NCBI GenBank assembly: GCA_964017185.1
Contig: OZ024877.1
Span: forward strand, 1,342,006-1,406,005
Direction: 5' to 3'
Source of the DNA: Rugalucina vietnamica
Lineage: Eukaryota; Mollusca; Bivalvia; Lucinida; Lucinidae
Length of the DNA: 64,000 bases
Within the stretch, counting starts at the first letter, position 1, and the number at the start of each line of letters is the position of its first letter. Both the position numbers and the translations under genes were made by a program. Positions 10,343-21,157 of the stretch are shown piece by piece. The notes under the pieces are model-generated. The model was not told the DNA's origin. It ran no database searches and saw only the letters and a list, made by a program, of their open reading frames with translations.

Positions 10343-10860
10343 TAAAGCCCTTTCCTCACTGTCCCGATTCTACCCCGGCGAAGAAAAGCCGATATACTGT
10401 GATAAGCCGGGGAACTGTTCTTACCAATTTTGTTCTCACAGTCACGGTGTTACCACGGTGTACCCCAGGTCTTGTTCCCGGTTCTACCGCGGTGTTGTCA
10501 CGGTGCATGCCGGTGTGCCCCGGTTTTTCTACGGTAATAGCTCTGTCACACATTCACGTACCAGCGGCGTATCGCTCACGTATCTATGATAATTTTGATA
10601 CGTCTGAGGCGTATTTTGTTCAAGCGACGTATGTACCACATACGTGTGACGTTACTGCTACTTTCCCGTGGCGTGTCAGTGACGTATAGATCTGTATTAG
10701 TATGGAATTTCACTTTCGTATGTACGGCTTATCAAGGCGTATGTGCTACGTACGTGTGATGTATGTATGGCGCATGAAGTGTACGCATGAGGTATCTACT
10801 GTGTGACGGCGTATGTACTACGTTCTATTCTTATCTGCGGCGTATCTGTTCTGTACCAAG
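10343..10860. mobile_element. ACCGG plus CGTATG word-array element (left arm copy 1)
   Basis: The left terminus AAAGCCCTTTCCTCACTGTC matches, inverted, the end of the larger copy at about 16862. The first half is degenerate CACGGTGTACCCCGG words, the second half CGTATGTACTACG words. The composite order is the same as in 15230-16862 read backwards, so the two halves travel together. No coding potential. Mirror: 40831-41348. Confidence 0.65.
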
Positions 10861-10939
10861 TGGTTTTAATACCTATGAGAACAAACGGTTGTGTTCACTT
10901 TGTTCATGCAATTCGCATATTACAGTTATCAATTATCAG

Positions 10940-11079
10940 CGGTCGAGGATGCCACCGAAATGAAGATTAACACCGAAGAAAACATTCCCAAGCTCCCCAT
11001 CCTGGACGTGAGAACCATCGAGCGTAGCCCTGAAGAACCCTGCACAGCACCCAGGACTGTGAGAAAATCTGATCCATGA
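10940..11079 (+). CDS. Candidate terminal exon of an unknown host gene (left arm)
   Basis: After an AG acceptor-like site (TTATCAG at 10933-10939) an open frame encodes about 46 residues, AVEDATEMKINTEENIPKLP and on to a TGA at 11077-11079. Residue composition (charged, Pro-rich, few Cys) and GC content are more protein-like than neighbouring frames. No homologue is recognised, no upstream exon was found, and the pyrimidine tract is weak. It may equally be chance or a retroelement scrap. An inverted copy is at 40612-40751. Confidence 0.25.
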
Positions 11080-11375
11080 CTTCGGAAAAACGAAAACATT
11101 AATTCTATATATTGAGTTCCACATCCTTTCCTCTCATCTTTTAAATTGGTCAATTATGTGAAAACTTTTGTGCCCTATCATCATTAAAATGGCTCGAAAA
11201 TTTTTGTGTGTTATCCAAATAAGAGATTTCAGTGCGCATGCGCGGGAACACACCAAATGGTACAAAAATGCATTTCCCGTACCGCACGCGCATGGACTCG
11301 AAATTCTTCAAAACAATTCACACATTTCAAATCTTGGAAGGTCGTCCAATGAGTGTATAGCAACCTAGCCCTGTT

Positions 11376-12919
11376 AAACAGGAGGACAAATGGTCCTATA
11401 AACGCTCACCTGAGACCTGAGATATATACTAATAAACTTGTTTGACTACAATGGTAATATACATGTATATATTAAACCCCAGGGCAGGGTCTGAATAACC
11501 CTTGAAGTCAATGTCTTTTCAAATCATGAAAATTCAGTCTATTTGCCAATTTACTGCAAGTTTTGCCCTTCAAATGACATTTCAACAATTTTTCCCATTA
11601 AAATGCATGGGCGACCTAAGTTGACCTTGTCGTAAAATAGGTTAAGGTCATCCCAGGGTCATGAATGATATGAATTTTGTAAACCTTCATTCCTTGATGC
11701 TTCATGCCAGGTTTCAAAATCATAGGCCTCCTGGTTCTAAAAAAAAAGATTTTTTAAGATTTTTGTTATTTATAGCCATGGTGGCCATCTTGGTCAAGTG
11801 ACCGTGACTATTTATGCAATCTTACATTCAATCTTCCTGAGGATGCTCCACATAAAATTTGGCTTTGGTTGGCCAAGCGGTTTTAGAGAAGAATATGTTC
11901 GAATATTTTGGTGATATACATCTTTATAGACCCGGGGCAGGGGAAGACAACCCGCTGAGCCTAAAATATTATCATAAGCATAAATCTCCTGTCCATTTGC
12001 TCATTCCTAGCAAGTTTTCTGCCATTAAATGACATTTTCCTATTTTCCCCCATTCAAATGCATGGACCTTGCCGTAAAAAGGTCAAGGTCATCCCAGGGT
12101 CATGTTTTTTCATGTATATAAACTATGTAGAGCTCCATTGCCTGGTGCTTCATGCCGAGTTTCAAAATCATATGCCTTCTGGTTCTGAAGAAGAAGATTT
12201 TTAAAGGTTTTTGCTATTTATAGCCCTGGCGACCATCTTGGTCATGTGACCTTGACCATTTATATAAACTTTCATTCCCTCTTCCTAGGATGTTCCACAT
12301 AAAGTTTGGCTTTGATTGGCCAAGAAGTTTCAGAGAAGAAGATGTTTGAATATTTTGGTCAAAAACATGTATATAGCCCCAGGGCAGGGGCAGACAACCC
12401 GCTGGGCCCAAAATATTTTCAAAAACATAAATATTCTGTCCATTCGCTCATTCCTAGCAAGTTTTCTGCCATTTAATGACATTTTCCTATTTTTCCCATT
12501 CAAATGCATAGGCGACCCAAGTTGACCTTGCCGTAAAAAAGTCAAGGTCATCCCAGGGTCATGATTTGTACACACTTTGTAAAGCTCCATTGCCTGATGC
12601 TTCATGCAAAGCTTCAAAGTCATAGGCCTTCTGGTTCTGGAGAAGAAGATTTTTAAAGGTTTTTGCTACATGCATTTATAGCCATGGCGGCCATCTTGGT
12701 CATGTGACCTGAACCATTTATACAAACTTTCGTTCCCCCTTCCTAAGGATGCTCCACATGAAATTTACATTTGATTGGCCAAGTGGTTTCAGAGAAGAAG
12801 TTGATTGAAAAGTGTGAACGACGACAACGACAACAACAACGACGACAACGACGACGACGGACGACGGAGCATGGGTATACTATAAGCTCACCTGTGAGCC
12901 TTCGGCTCAGGTGAGCTAA
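11376..12919 (-). mobile_element. AGCTCACCTGAGCC repeat with three ~430-bp internal units (left arm)
   Basis: One end is the hairpin CTGTGAGCCTTCGGCTCAGG followed by TGAGCTAAT, next to a CAACGACGACGAC stretch. The interior has three tandem diverged units, each with ATGGTGGCCATCTTGGTCA-like, TGGCCAAG..GTTTCAGAGAAG and GGTCATCCCAGGGTCATG blocks. Related elements occur at 53350, 58145 and 62264. No transposase or RT frame is visible. The class is unknown. Mirror: 38772-40315. Confidence 0.7.
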
Positions 12920-13232
12920 TAAAGTGTATTGCATTCATGGGAAAGTCGTTTTTCAATGTGTTTCGCTGATTTAGATTTTGGTGGTTTGCACAGTTAAGCA
13001 AGAAATTCATCAAAATCATTTTTCAAAAATGACCCCTTCACCAGTTTTTACGTTATGGTAGTCGATCGAAAAAAGTCTGATGGCTGATTTTCACAGGTCG
13101 TCTTTGAAAATGGTTAACATATATTCAGTATTTCGTGTAAATCGACTGAAACCAAAAAAAAAAAAAAAGTTATTTAAAATTTAATGACGAGTTGCGTTGG
13201 CTGTGAACCTCAGTATAGCGAATACATTTTCT
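12920..13232. other. No gene recognised
   Basis: AT-rich interval between two mobile elements. No coding, RNA or repeat structure recognised apart from an A run near 13154. Confidence 0.6.
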
Positions 13233-15229
13233 TAAGGCCTGTTTACACGTTCACGATTTTTTTGCAACGGTGCCGCTACGATTCGCCACGGTTTGTAAAA
13301 GCGTAGTGTACATTGGTGATTCGTAGTAGAACCGTGGTGAATCGTGGTGAATCTTGTTGAATCGGGAAACTCCACGGTAGCGCTACGGAAGTTTTCTGAA
13401 TCTGAAGCTGAATAGTTTACTGGTGACACGCCAAATGACATTATTTCACCAGGGGGTTCGGATGGGGGGGTGGGAAATTAGTCCCTTGAACGCACGAGTG
13501 AAGCGAACTTGGACACACAGTCATCAGACATTTCAGCAGAGGAGACAAGTGAATCAGGGAGGTCATTCCAGTCCCTGATAGTCTGTGGAAAGAAACTACT
13601 TTTGTACGCTTCTTTGCTAGCTGAAGGTATCTGAAAAGCCAAAGAGTGTTGATTTCTACAACGCCTATTCTTTGGGATAAGGTCATCTGTGGGTATTCTG
13701 GCTTTACCCTTTAGACCTTTGTATAGCAATATAAGTCTACTATCCTTCCTCCTTTTCTTAAGAGATTCCCATTTCAGTTGACCTAAAATGCCAGTCATGC
13801 TCCCAGTTTCAAAAACATAATTTCCCGTCACAAACCTTGCCGCACGATTTTGGACCTTTTCCAGTTCTTCCTGGAGACAATGAGTGTGAGGGTCCCAAAC
13901 TGAGCTTCCATATTCCAAGACCGGCCGCACCAGTCCTTTATAAGCTGCTTCTTTCACATCTGGGGGACAAGAATACAAATTTCTCCTCAAGAATCCGAGA
14001 GTTCTGTTAGCCTTTGTACAAACATTGGAAATATGAGTATTCCATTTCAAATCATTTGTGATAGTTACACCCAGGTATTTTATGCTTTCAACGTTTTCCA
14101 GTAAAGTGCCCTCAAGGGTGTAGTTAGCCTGTATCTTACTAGACCGTTTATTTGTCAGCTGCATCATGTTGCATTTGACGGGTTGAAATCTCATTCCCCA
14201 TTTCCTAGCCCAACTGCCTAAACGATCAATGTCTCTTTGAAGTTTCAATGTATCCTCTTCATTCTTGATTTCACGATAGCAAACACAATCATCAGCAAAG
14301 AGTCTTATTTCAGACTCGATGTCTGCTGAGATGTCATTTATATACAAGGAAAACAGCAAGGGGCCGAGAACGGTGCCCTGAGGGACACCCGACACAACTG
14401 GAGCCCAATCCGATTTAATACCATTAACCACTACCCTTTGTTGTCTGAAACAAAGGAAAGCATTTATCCAATTCAGTGTTGTTCCACCTATTCCATAGCT
14501 GAACAATTTGCTTTTAAGGAGTTCATGGGGAGGAGTATCGAAAGCCTTTTCAAAATCGAGTATAAAAGTGTCGACCTGGCCTTTTTTGTCTAAGATTTTG
14601 GCCCAGTCATTTATCACTGTAGTCAACTGAGTTTCACAGCTATGCCATTTCCTAAATGCGTGTTGCCTGTCCGACAGGAGTTCATGTTCATCAAGATGGG
14701 CCATAATATTTGAGCATACAATATGTTCAAGAAGCTTACAAGGAATGCATGTCAAAGAAACAGGGCGGTAATTGCGGGCAAGTGACCTGTCACCCTTCTT
14801 AAACAGGGGGCAAATATTAGCAAGAGACCATTCTTTAGGAATTTCACCTGTATCAATTGACTGCTGGAAGAGATGGGCGAATACCGGCCCTAATTCCATA
14901 GCCAGTTCCTTTAGGACTCTGGGATGAAGCTCATCAGGCCCTAAGGCTTTAGACGGGTTTAGACCTTTGAGAAGTTTGGTCACCCCTTCCTTTGTAAACT
15001 TTTTAAAACATTCGCGTCGAATCGTGGTGGTAATTTGGCGTGGCCTAATGCGTAGCGAAAACGTAGCGTAAACGAGTTTATTCGTACTGACGTCGTAGCT
15101 ATCTATATTCGCGTCTATTCGTTAGAGATCGTAGCCATTCGTGGAATCTTTGACACCACGACCATGAGGAATCTAGGTGAATATTGGTGAATCGTAGAGA
15201 AAATCGTGAATGTGTAAACGGGTCTTTAT
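13233..15229. mobile_element. CGTGGTGAATC word-array element split by a LINE (left arm)
   Basis: Ends are inverted: TAAGGCCTGTTTACACGTTC at the left, and AATGTGTAAACGGGTCTTTA at the right. Internal degenerate words (ATCGTGGTGAATC, CGTAGCGCTAC) occur on both strands. The LINE at about 13445-15005 sits near its centre of symmetry: the sequences just outside the LINE (CACGCCAAAT and ATTTGGCGTG) are complementary. Mirror: 36463-38459. Confidence 0.75.
13478..14983 (-). CDS. LINE reverse transcriptase, 5'-truncated (left arm)
   Basis: An open frame of 501 residues encodes the RT domain and C-terminal region of a non-LTR retrotransposon of the Jockey/CR1 group. It would copy its own RNA at a nicked target. 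Visible motifs: NYRPVSLTCIPCKLLE (71-86), ILDFEKAFD with the first catalytic Asp (141-149), SGVPQGTVLGPLLF (198-211), and FADD (229-232), the catalytic Asp pair in the Y/F-x-D-D box. The C-terminal tract with LVRPVLEYGSSVWDP is typical of these elements. The N-terminal endonuclease (APE type) and any ORF1 are missing, so this is a 5'-truncated, non-autonomous insert; its frame is nevertheless uninterrupted, which argues for youth. No clear poly-A tail. The same protein is encoded identically at 36709-38214. Confidence 0.9.
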   Translation of the reverse strand: MTKLLKGLNPSKALGPDELHPRVLKELAMELGPVFAHLFQQSIDTGEIPKEWSLANICPLFKKGDRSLARNYRPVSLTCIPCKLLEHIVCSNIMAHLDEHELLSDRQHAFRKWHSCETQLTTVINDWAKILDKKGQVDTFILDFEKAFDTPPHELLKSKLFSYGIGGTTLNWINAFLCFRQQRVVVNGIKSDWAPVVSGVPQGTVLGPLLFSLYINDISADIESEIRLFADDCVCYREIKNEEDTLKLQRDIDRLGSWARKWGMRFQPVKCNMMQLTNKRSSKIQANYTLEGTLLENVESIKYLGVTITNDLKWNTHISNVCTKANRTLGFLRRNLYSCPPDVKEAAYKGLVRPVLEYGSSVWDPHTHCLQEELEKVQNRAARFVTGNYVFETGSMTGILGQLKWESLKKRRKDSRLILLYKGLKGKARIPTDDLIPKNRRCRNQHSLAFQIPSASKEAYKSSFFPQTIRDWNDLPDSLVSSAEMSDDCVSKFASLVRSRD

Positions 15230-16862
15230 ATAGAGGCATTAATATTTTCTTGGAACGCCATCAAATATTCCTATTACTCCTAATTCGTCACACATACCCA
15301 CAACAGCAAAACTTACCTAGCACATTGATACGCAAGATACGCCACACGTTCGTTGCGATACGCCGTAGAGTCAAGTATGTCGCACATACGCCACACATAC
15401 GTAGCAGAGACAAAAGGTACGCTGTACATAGGTCACGGTTACGTAACATCTAACGCCACGTACGTGTGGCGTATCAGTAGTTTGAGCTAAAATCTAAGGC
15501 GTACCTGCCACGTTGTTTCGGCAAGTACGAAATACAGAAGGTGGACAAAAGTATTCGTCGCGTTTGTAAAACTCCATTGACTTCAATGTATTTTCATGTT
15601 TGCGAAACGTATTTTAATGTTTTTGCTGTCATTTGAAAGGTAATTAATTAAAGCAATAAACAAGATATTTTCATTTAATTCCATGCATGCGTTTTTCAAG
15701 CTACAAATTTTTAAAAAGTTGTGAAATATATTTTGACAATTTTTGGGCGACGTCACTATTGACGTCAATGGGGAAATGACTTTTCAAAATTTTCCTAAAC
15801 TTTAAACTGTTGTTTTGGAAAAATGCAATGTCCTAACTTTGTCAAATGACCTTTGTTTAGTGCTTTATTTATTCAACTTTCAAATAACACAAAATTGTAG
15901 AAATATGTTGACCAGAAGAGGCAGGATAATTTTTCTTGTAAACATGAAAATACATTGAAGTCTATGGAGTTTTCAAAAGTGACGAATACTTTTGTCCAAC
16001 TTCTGTACGTGTGACGTTTGTACATTGTATCGAACCTGCCACATACGTGATACAAATTTTTAAGTGCACACATAAACATCCTAGCGCCTCGGCGTATGAG
16101 CTACGTATCGAGAGGTATGAGTTACGCATGCTCACGTTGTTCGACGTACGCGACGTGACGTACCTTTCGTATCTAGATACGCCGTTGATACGTGTGTCGA
16201 TGAGCAATAGTGCAGCTGTATAAAGACCGGATAGAACCGTAGCAAACCAGGAAAAATCGGGGTAAACCGGGGAGCCTTCACGGTGGCCTAAAATGTTTAA
16301 TACAACCGGGGCGAACCAGGGTGAACCGTGAGAGATGTCAAAAACCGGGTAAAACCGGTGCGACAACATGAGAAACCGTGATAGCATCGGAACTCGACCG
16401 TGATAAACCGGGACGACCCGGCGCAAACTGTAGAAAATGTGGACACCGGCCGCTTTTTCGGTACAAACCGGGGCTTCTCCGGGATTTCACCGGGGTGAAC
16501 CGGCACGCCACAGGGGCATATCGACAAATGATTTGGCCATAGTGTTACCCGGTTTGTCCCGATGCCGTCACGGTTCACCCCAGTCCCTATTATTTTCAAT
16601 ACCGACAAACACCGGGTCATATCCGGGACGGCACCGGGCGAACCGGGACGCCAATAGGGTGAACCGGAACCGACTGGGGTGAACCGGGATGCTACCGGGT
16701 TTTACCGTAGTAAAACCGGGGCACACCGGTATCCACCGTGACGACTCCGGGCTACACCGTGAGTGTGAGAACACGATCAATTTGGTGGAAACCAAGGTAT
16801 ACCAGCATATCTTCACCGGGGCGAACCGGGGTAGATTCGGGACAGTGAGAACGGGGCTTTAA
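15230..16862. mobile_element. CGTATGTACG plus ACCGGGG composite word-array element (left arm)
   Basis: 15260-16210 is filled with CGTATGTGTGGCGTA-type words, 16221-16862 with ACCGGGGTGAACCGG-type words. The right terminus AGTGAGAACGGGGCTTT is the inverted relative of the terminus at 10343. It is interrupted by a Tc1-type MITE at 15535-16005. Open frames here are word translations. Mirror: 34830-36462. Confidence 0.7.
15535..16005. mobile_element. Tc1/mariner-type MITE, 471 bp (left arm)
   Basis: Terminal inverted repeats of about 65 bp start CAGAAGGTGGACAAAAGTAT and CAGAAGTTGGACAAAAGTAT. The element is flanked by TA on both sides (15533-15534 and 16006-16007), the target duplication expected for the Tc1/mariner superfamily. 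It has no transposase. It interrupts a CGTATG word array and so is younger than it. Mirror: 35687-36157. Confidence 0.9.
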
Positions 16863-17414
16863 CTGCTAGAAAATATTTAGGTATAGAACAATCATTTTTA
16901 TACGAAATGTACAAAGGAAACGTTTTGTAGTGTATTGCCCCCCCCCCCTCCCCCCCCGTTAACCAACAACAGCTTTTTGCATGTGTATGTGTAATCATGT
17001 TTTGCATAATACATGTATATTAAACTGGCGTGTTTGTTCTTTGTGAAAGGGCCGGAACAATTCTCTAAAGCCCAAACCCAGAGCCCAAATATATTTATCA
17101 GCTATAGTTTCTCATTCAGGCAATACTAGTTGATTTGCAGTTATCAAAATTGAAACGATATAAAAGGGCAATCTATATGTATACATTAATTCGACTGCAG
17201 TTAGGTTGCACCGGGGTGCTACAAAATTTTTTTTTATATATACATAATTTGCGCACCAGACATAAAAGCTTTTGGTCAGCCTGTGATACAATAGTTTTGA
17301 AGCATACTGTATGTCCCCTTAAATGTCTACGGAGTTGTTGTCTATGTTTTAGTTTTATTGTCAGAATGTGATAACGAAGAAAACAACACACAACAAGATT
17401 TCTATCTTTTGTTG
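16863..17414. other. No gene recognised; contains C-rich run
   Basis: Contains a broken C homopolymer run near 16938-16958. Otherwise AT-rich with no recognisable gene or repeat boundary. Confidence 0.5.
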
Positions 17415-17860
17415 TTGTTTTTTTGTTTTACGCTGTGATACGCGAGTTACGTTACACCGCGTATTAATTTGCCGTAAGTCGTCGATGCGCCGTAGGTACG
17501 AAAATGTCGAAAATACGCCAGACATACATCACACATACGCCATAGATACATAGTAGATAGAAATGTACGCTGTAAATACGCCATGGTTACGTGGCATTTT
17601 GATAGCTGCGTACGTGTGGCGTATCAGGAGTAAGAGCTACATATCTACGGCGTACCTGACGAATGACGTATGTTCGACTTATGAACGGCGTATCGGAGCT
17701 GCCACACATGTGCAAAAAAATGTAGCACTTCGGCGTTCGAGGAGTATGAGCTACGTACATATATGCTCGTGTATGTACTACGTGTGATGTACCTTAAGTA
17801 TCTTGATACGCTGGTGATACGCGAGTCGATGCACAATAGTGTGGCAGTAGTGTAATGAAC
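17415..17860. mobile_element. CGTATG word-array element (left arm copy 2)
   Basis: Degenerate CGTATGTACG/ACGCCATAG words on both strands, ending TGATACGCGAGTCGATGCAC, which is similar to TGATACGTGTGTCGATGAGC near 16203. It lacks the ACCGG half. Mirror: 33833-34278. Confidence 0.6.
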
Positions 17861-18289
17861 GAAAACGATGGCTCTACAGATAATGCACCAGTCATTAGTA
17901 TCCATGGGCCTTTAGGGCCGACGAATAGCGGGGCATTTGAATTTTAAAATGAGCTAAAAACAGACACTGTGTGTTAAAATTTGTTGTAAAATCCAAGGCT
18001 TAAACCCTTGGCCCCTTGGAGGCTGGCAACAATGAGGACCAACAGCTGCGTGTAATTCTGATAAAAATATATGAGAGAGGGGTGCGTGTGTACAAATGTC
18101 GGGTGCAAAACTTTAAGTTGTAGGCAATTATAGATTCTGTCGCCCAACTCATCAAACCCAACAAAATAACAATTTTAAATGTTGATGCACATGGGTGAGA
18201 TGAAGTAAAAAATCGAAATTAGACACATCATTGCTCCAACATCTCGTTAGTATATTTTCTGACAAATACATATCAAATTATGCATACGG
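17861..18289. other. No gene recognised
   Basis: AT-rich interval with no motif, repeat end or coding signal I can identify. Confidence 0.5.
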
Positions 18290-18790
18290 TGATAATCACG
18301 GCGAATCGTACAGACAAAATAGCAAGGCTGGAAGCGAAGCGTACAGTCGCAAATTTTATGGTGCTAGAACAAAACCGAATTTATTTTCATAAAAACACTA
18401 TAACAACATTAAACGGATACTGATCTACATTGGTGAATGAACCTTCTTTAGTTGGGATATTTTTACAAATGCATGAAACTAACGTGGAGATGATAAAATG
18501 CGAAAACATGACGCTCATTGTCAGCGAAAACATGAAAAATCACTGATGCAGCATCGAAATTGTTGTCTTGTGCAAAAGGAGTCACCTTATGAATCTAAAT
18601 GGGAACAAATTTGAAGAGACAAATGTCTTACCTTTCAATACATGTGTCTTTCACGAAGTTTACATGATCAGATCTATTGATTTTTGCATTATTTAGAACG
18701 CCTGTGTAAAGCAGCTAACGAGTTTTGTGCGTACAGTTCAAGCGGCTTCCGATGCAAAAATCTGTACGATTCTCAACAGTAATGCTTTAC
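18290..18790 (-). repeat. Dispersed repeat with conserved 75-bp block (left arm copy 2)
   Basis: Inverted, diverged relative of 8320-8900. The block 18704-18778 is nearly identical to 8320-8394, and the flanking region shares TACCTTTC and AAAAATCACTGATGC. Confidence 0.65.
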
Positions 18791-20124
18791 ATTTTTGATC
18801 AAGCACGCGACTGTGACCACTGGAGCGTGAAAGTATATGCATAATTGAAGTCAATGCGAATCAGTTGGAGGTAATCCGAATCATGGACTATATATCACCA
18901 CCGATGGGTTTTTTCTTCAAATTCTTTGCATGTAGTCATACAGTGAACCTTATGAAATATTCCGAGGACCAAAACATGTGCCTTTTTCGGTGACATTTTC
19001 CCATAGCCATGTTTGCTCACCCCCACCCCCACCGAACACTTGAATTTCCATGGGTGATCTAAATACCGTCTGAATAGTATATGGTGCTTGTTAAAAACGC
19101 AGATTATTTCACTGTTTACACTTAATTTTATAATATAAACACCCAGAATGTAAAAATATACCTTTAGTTACAAACATCAAACAATCCAAGTCCTTTGAGA
19201 GCATAAAATGACAGTATGCGATTAATCGTGATTCGGAGTAACTACAATGATACCATTTCAAAGTTTCTAATTAAATATGTCGTATTATTCGATTTTAGGA
19301 CGGAAACTTCGTCAAAATGACAGAAAGTAATTGGGGAAAAATATTAGCAACGAATATCGAAAGATAACGTACATGGTACCTTTCATTTTCGGGAAATTCG
19401 GCGAATCGCCGTGTGTAAAAGAAAGCTTTTTCCATCGTGTTTCTGTATATGAGCCGGGAACCGTTGACGTGAACAAGATGTTGACGTCATTATACACGAT
19501 CATTGATCGATGTGAATCAAGAGTCAAGTGGCCAAGCTCGTTTTAATAAAATCTTGTTTTATATTTTTGTGAAATTCTTTTGAAAATTATTTTGATACGG
19601 ATCATCTACAGATCCGCTATGGCTACAACAAGTGTATATATCATAAAATAATACAACAAGTGTATATATCATAAAATAAAGAAATTTTGTTTTCCACTGG
19701 AAAAAAAAATAGAAATTCCATTAGAAAAAAATGACTATTTTCCTTATAAACTCAAAACATAAATCATGGGTACACATATACTCCTCCTAAAAAAATCCGG
19801 TCTTACAAATGGGTGGGGTATCTAGAAGGCCATTTTCATCTGTTCATTCTAATGACCCATCCATACTTACTCCCTCTGGATAAAAAATGCAGTGTAGACG
19901 CATCCGTGGTGAGTCATTAAGCTACTTGATTTGTATTCATGAGTCGTACACTTGATCAAGGGTATCTACAGCCCTCCGGATAAAATTTCCAGCATGCTGT
20001 ATCTCAGTATGACATTATATGTTAGAAGGATGTAAATCACTGACAAAGCAGCATCAGTTACAGTTTTGGGTTTGGAATAAGTGTTTTTAACGGTATGATC
20101 ATAGTAAGCAAATTTATACAAAAT
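18791..20124. other. No gene recognised; short local duplications
   Basis: A 28-bp direct duplication TACAACAAGTGTATATATCA(TAAAATAA) occurs at about 19625-19680. An open frame of 71 codons at 19331-19546 has no recognisable motif and is not called a gene. Confidence 0.5.
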
Positions 20125-20358
20125 GAGCCGCCTCATGGGAAAACCAACAATCTGCATAGGCGAAAACAAAGACGCAGATCAGCTTCGCGGTAACCGCGAA
20201 GCTGATCACCGCCTTTGTTTTCGCTACTCCGATAGTACAATTCCTCCTCTACTTAACTCCAAAATTTCAAGCTTCTAGTCTGCTTCTGTGACTGTACAGC
20301 CTGGTTTGTGTCAGACCTGTTCGGAAACCACATTGTTGGTTTTCCCACGAGGCGGCTC
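20125..20358 (+). mobile_element. GAGCCGCCTC-family MITE (left arm copy 3, best preserved)
   Basis: Inverted ends GAGCCGCCTCATGGGAAAAC and GTTTTCCCACGAGGCGGCTC match at most positions. The internal hairpin is GATCAGCTTCGCGGTAACCG with its complement. Flanks CAAAAT and AAATAT may hide a short AAAT duplication. Defines the family: 234 bp, no coding capacity. Mirror: 31337-31570. Confidence 0.88.
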
Positions 20359-20593
20359 AAATATGAAAATACTAACATGTGTTACAGTTCTTACAGTTTA
20401 GGTGACCGGATTTTTTTAGTTCAAATATTTTTCCTGCTACCAAAGGATCTACACTTTAAAGGAAGTTAATTTCACTTACTTGTATTTTATATAGGTTTTT
20501 CCTATACGATATTTTTGAGGCCGGGTTTCTTCAGGCTACATACGTGTACAAAATATATGTATGTGAACCTTTCACGTGGAATCACTACTTTTT

Positions 20594-20836
20594 GAGCAGT
20601 GACGCGAGAAAATCGGTCTTCGGAGTTTCTGACCAAGTCCAACACAAATCGTCCTGTACAGTCACAGACGTAGGCTTTAAGCTTGAAATTTCGGATATAA
20701 GTAGGTTTTAGGCATTGCAATATCCGTGTAGCGAAAGCAAAGGCGCTGACCAGCTTCAGCTGTGCAGTCAACGCGCATCTGATCTGCGCCTTTGGTTTCA
20801 CATAGGTAAAAATCTGATTTTCTCATGACGCGGCTC
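20594..20836 (-). mobile_element. GAGCC-family MITE (left arm copy 4, diverged)
   Basis: Same layout with termini GAGCAGTGACGCGAGAAAAT and TTTTCTCATGACGCGGCTC and hairpin CAAAGGCGCTGACCAGCTTC. It lies about 235 bp from copy 3, in opposite orientation. Mirror: 30859-31101. Confidence 0.8.
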
Positions 20837-21157
20837 AATTGTCCGTCGTCATAATATACCCAACAAAAATAGAAACGCACACAGTATAATAACGTCCAAA
20901 ATATTGCTATTAAAATAGTACTCATAATTATATCTACAGGCTAAAAGAAATTTAATTTAGCGATGCATTGCACACCTTTCAAAAAACGGATCAAAATTGT
21001 GATTTGGAGAAGTGGTCATGACTTCGAGATGTTTCAAACTTAGCACGCCATATAAAATAAAGAAATTTGAATGAAGTCCCACTCTTTTGGCATAAGTCCG
21101 TCAGAAAATAACTACCATCTACCTCTGTCATTAATATCGCCTTAGAAATTTAGTTTC

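Noticed and set aside
19331-19546. 71-codon frame as a host gene
   Set aside because: No motif, no splice context, and an equally long frame on the opposite strand.
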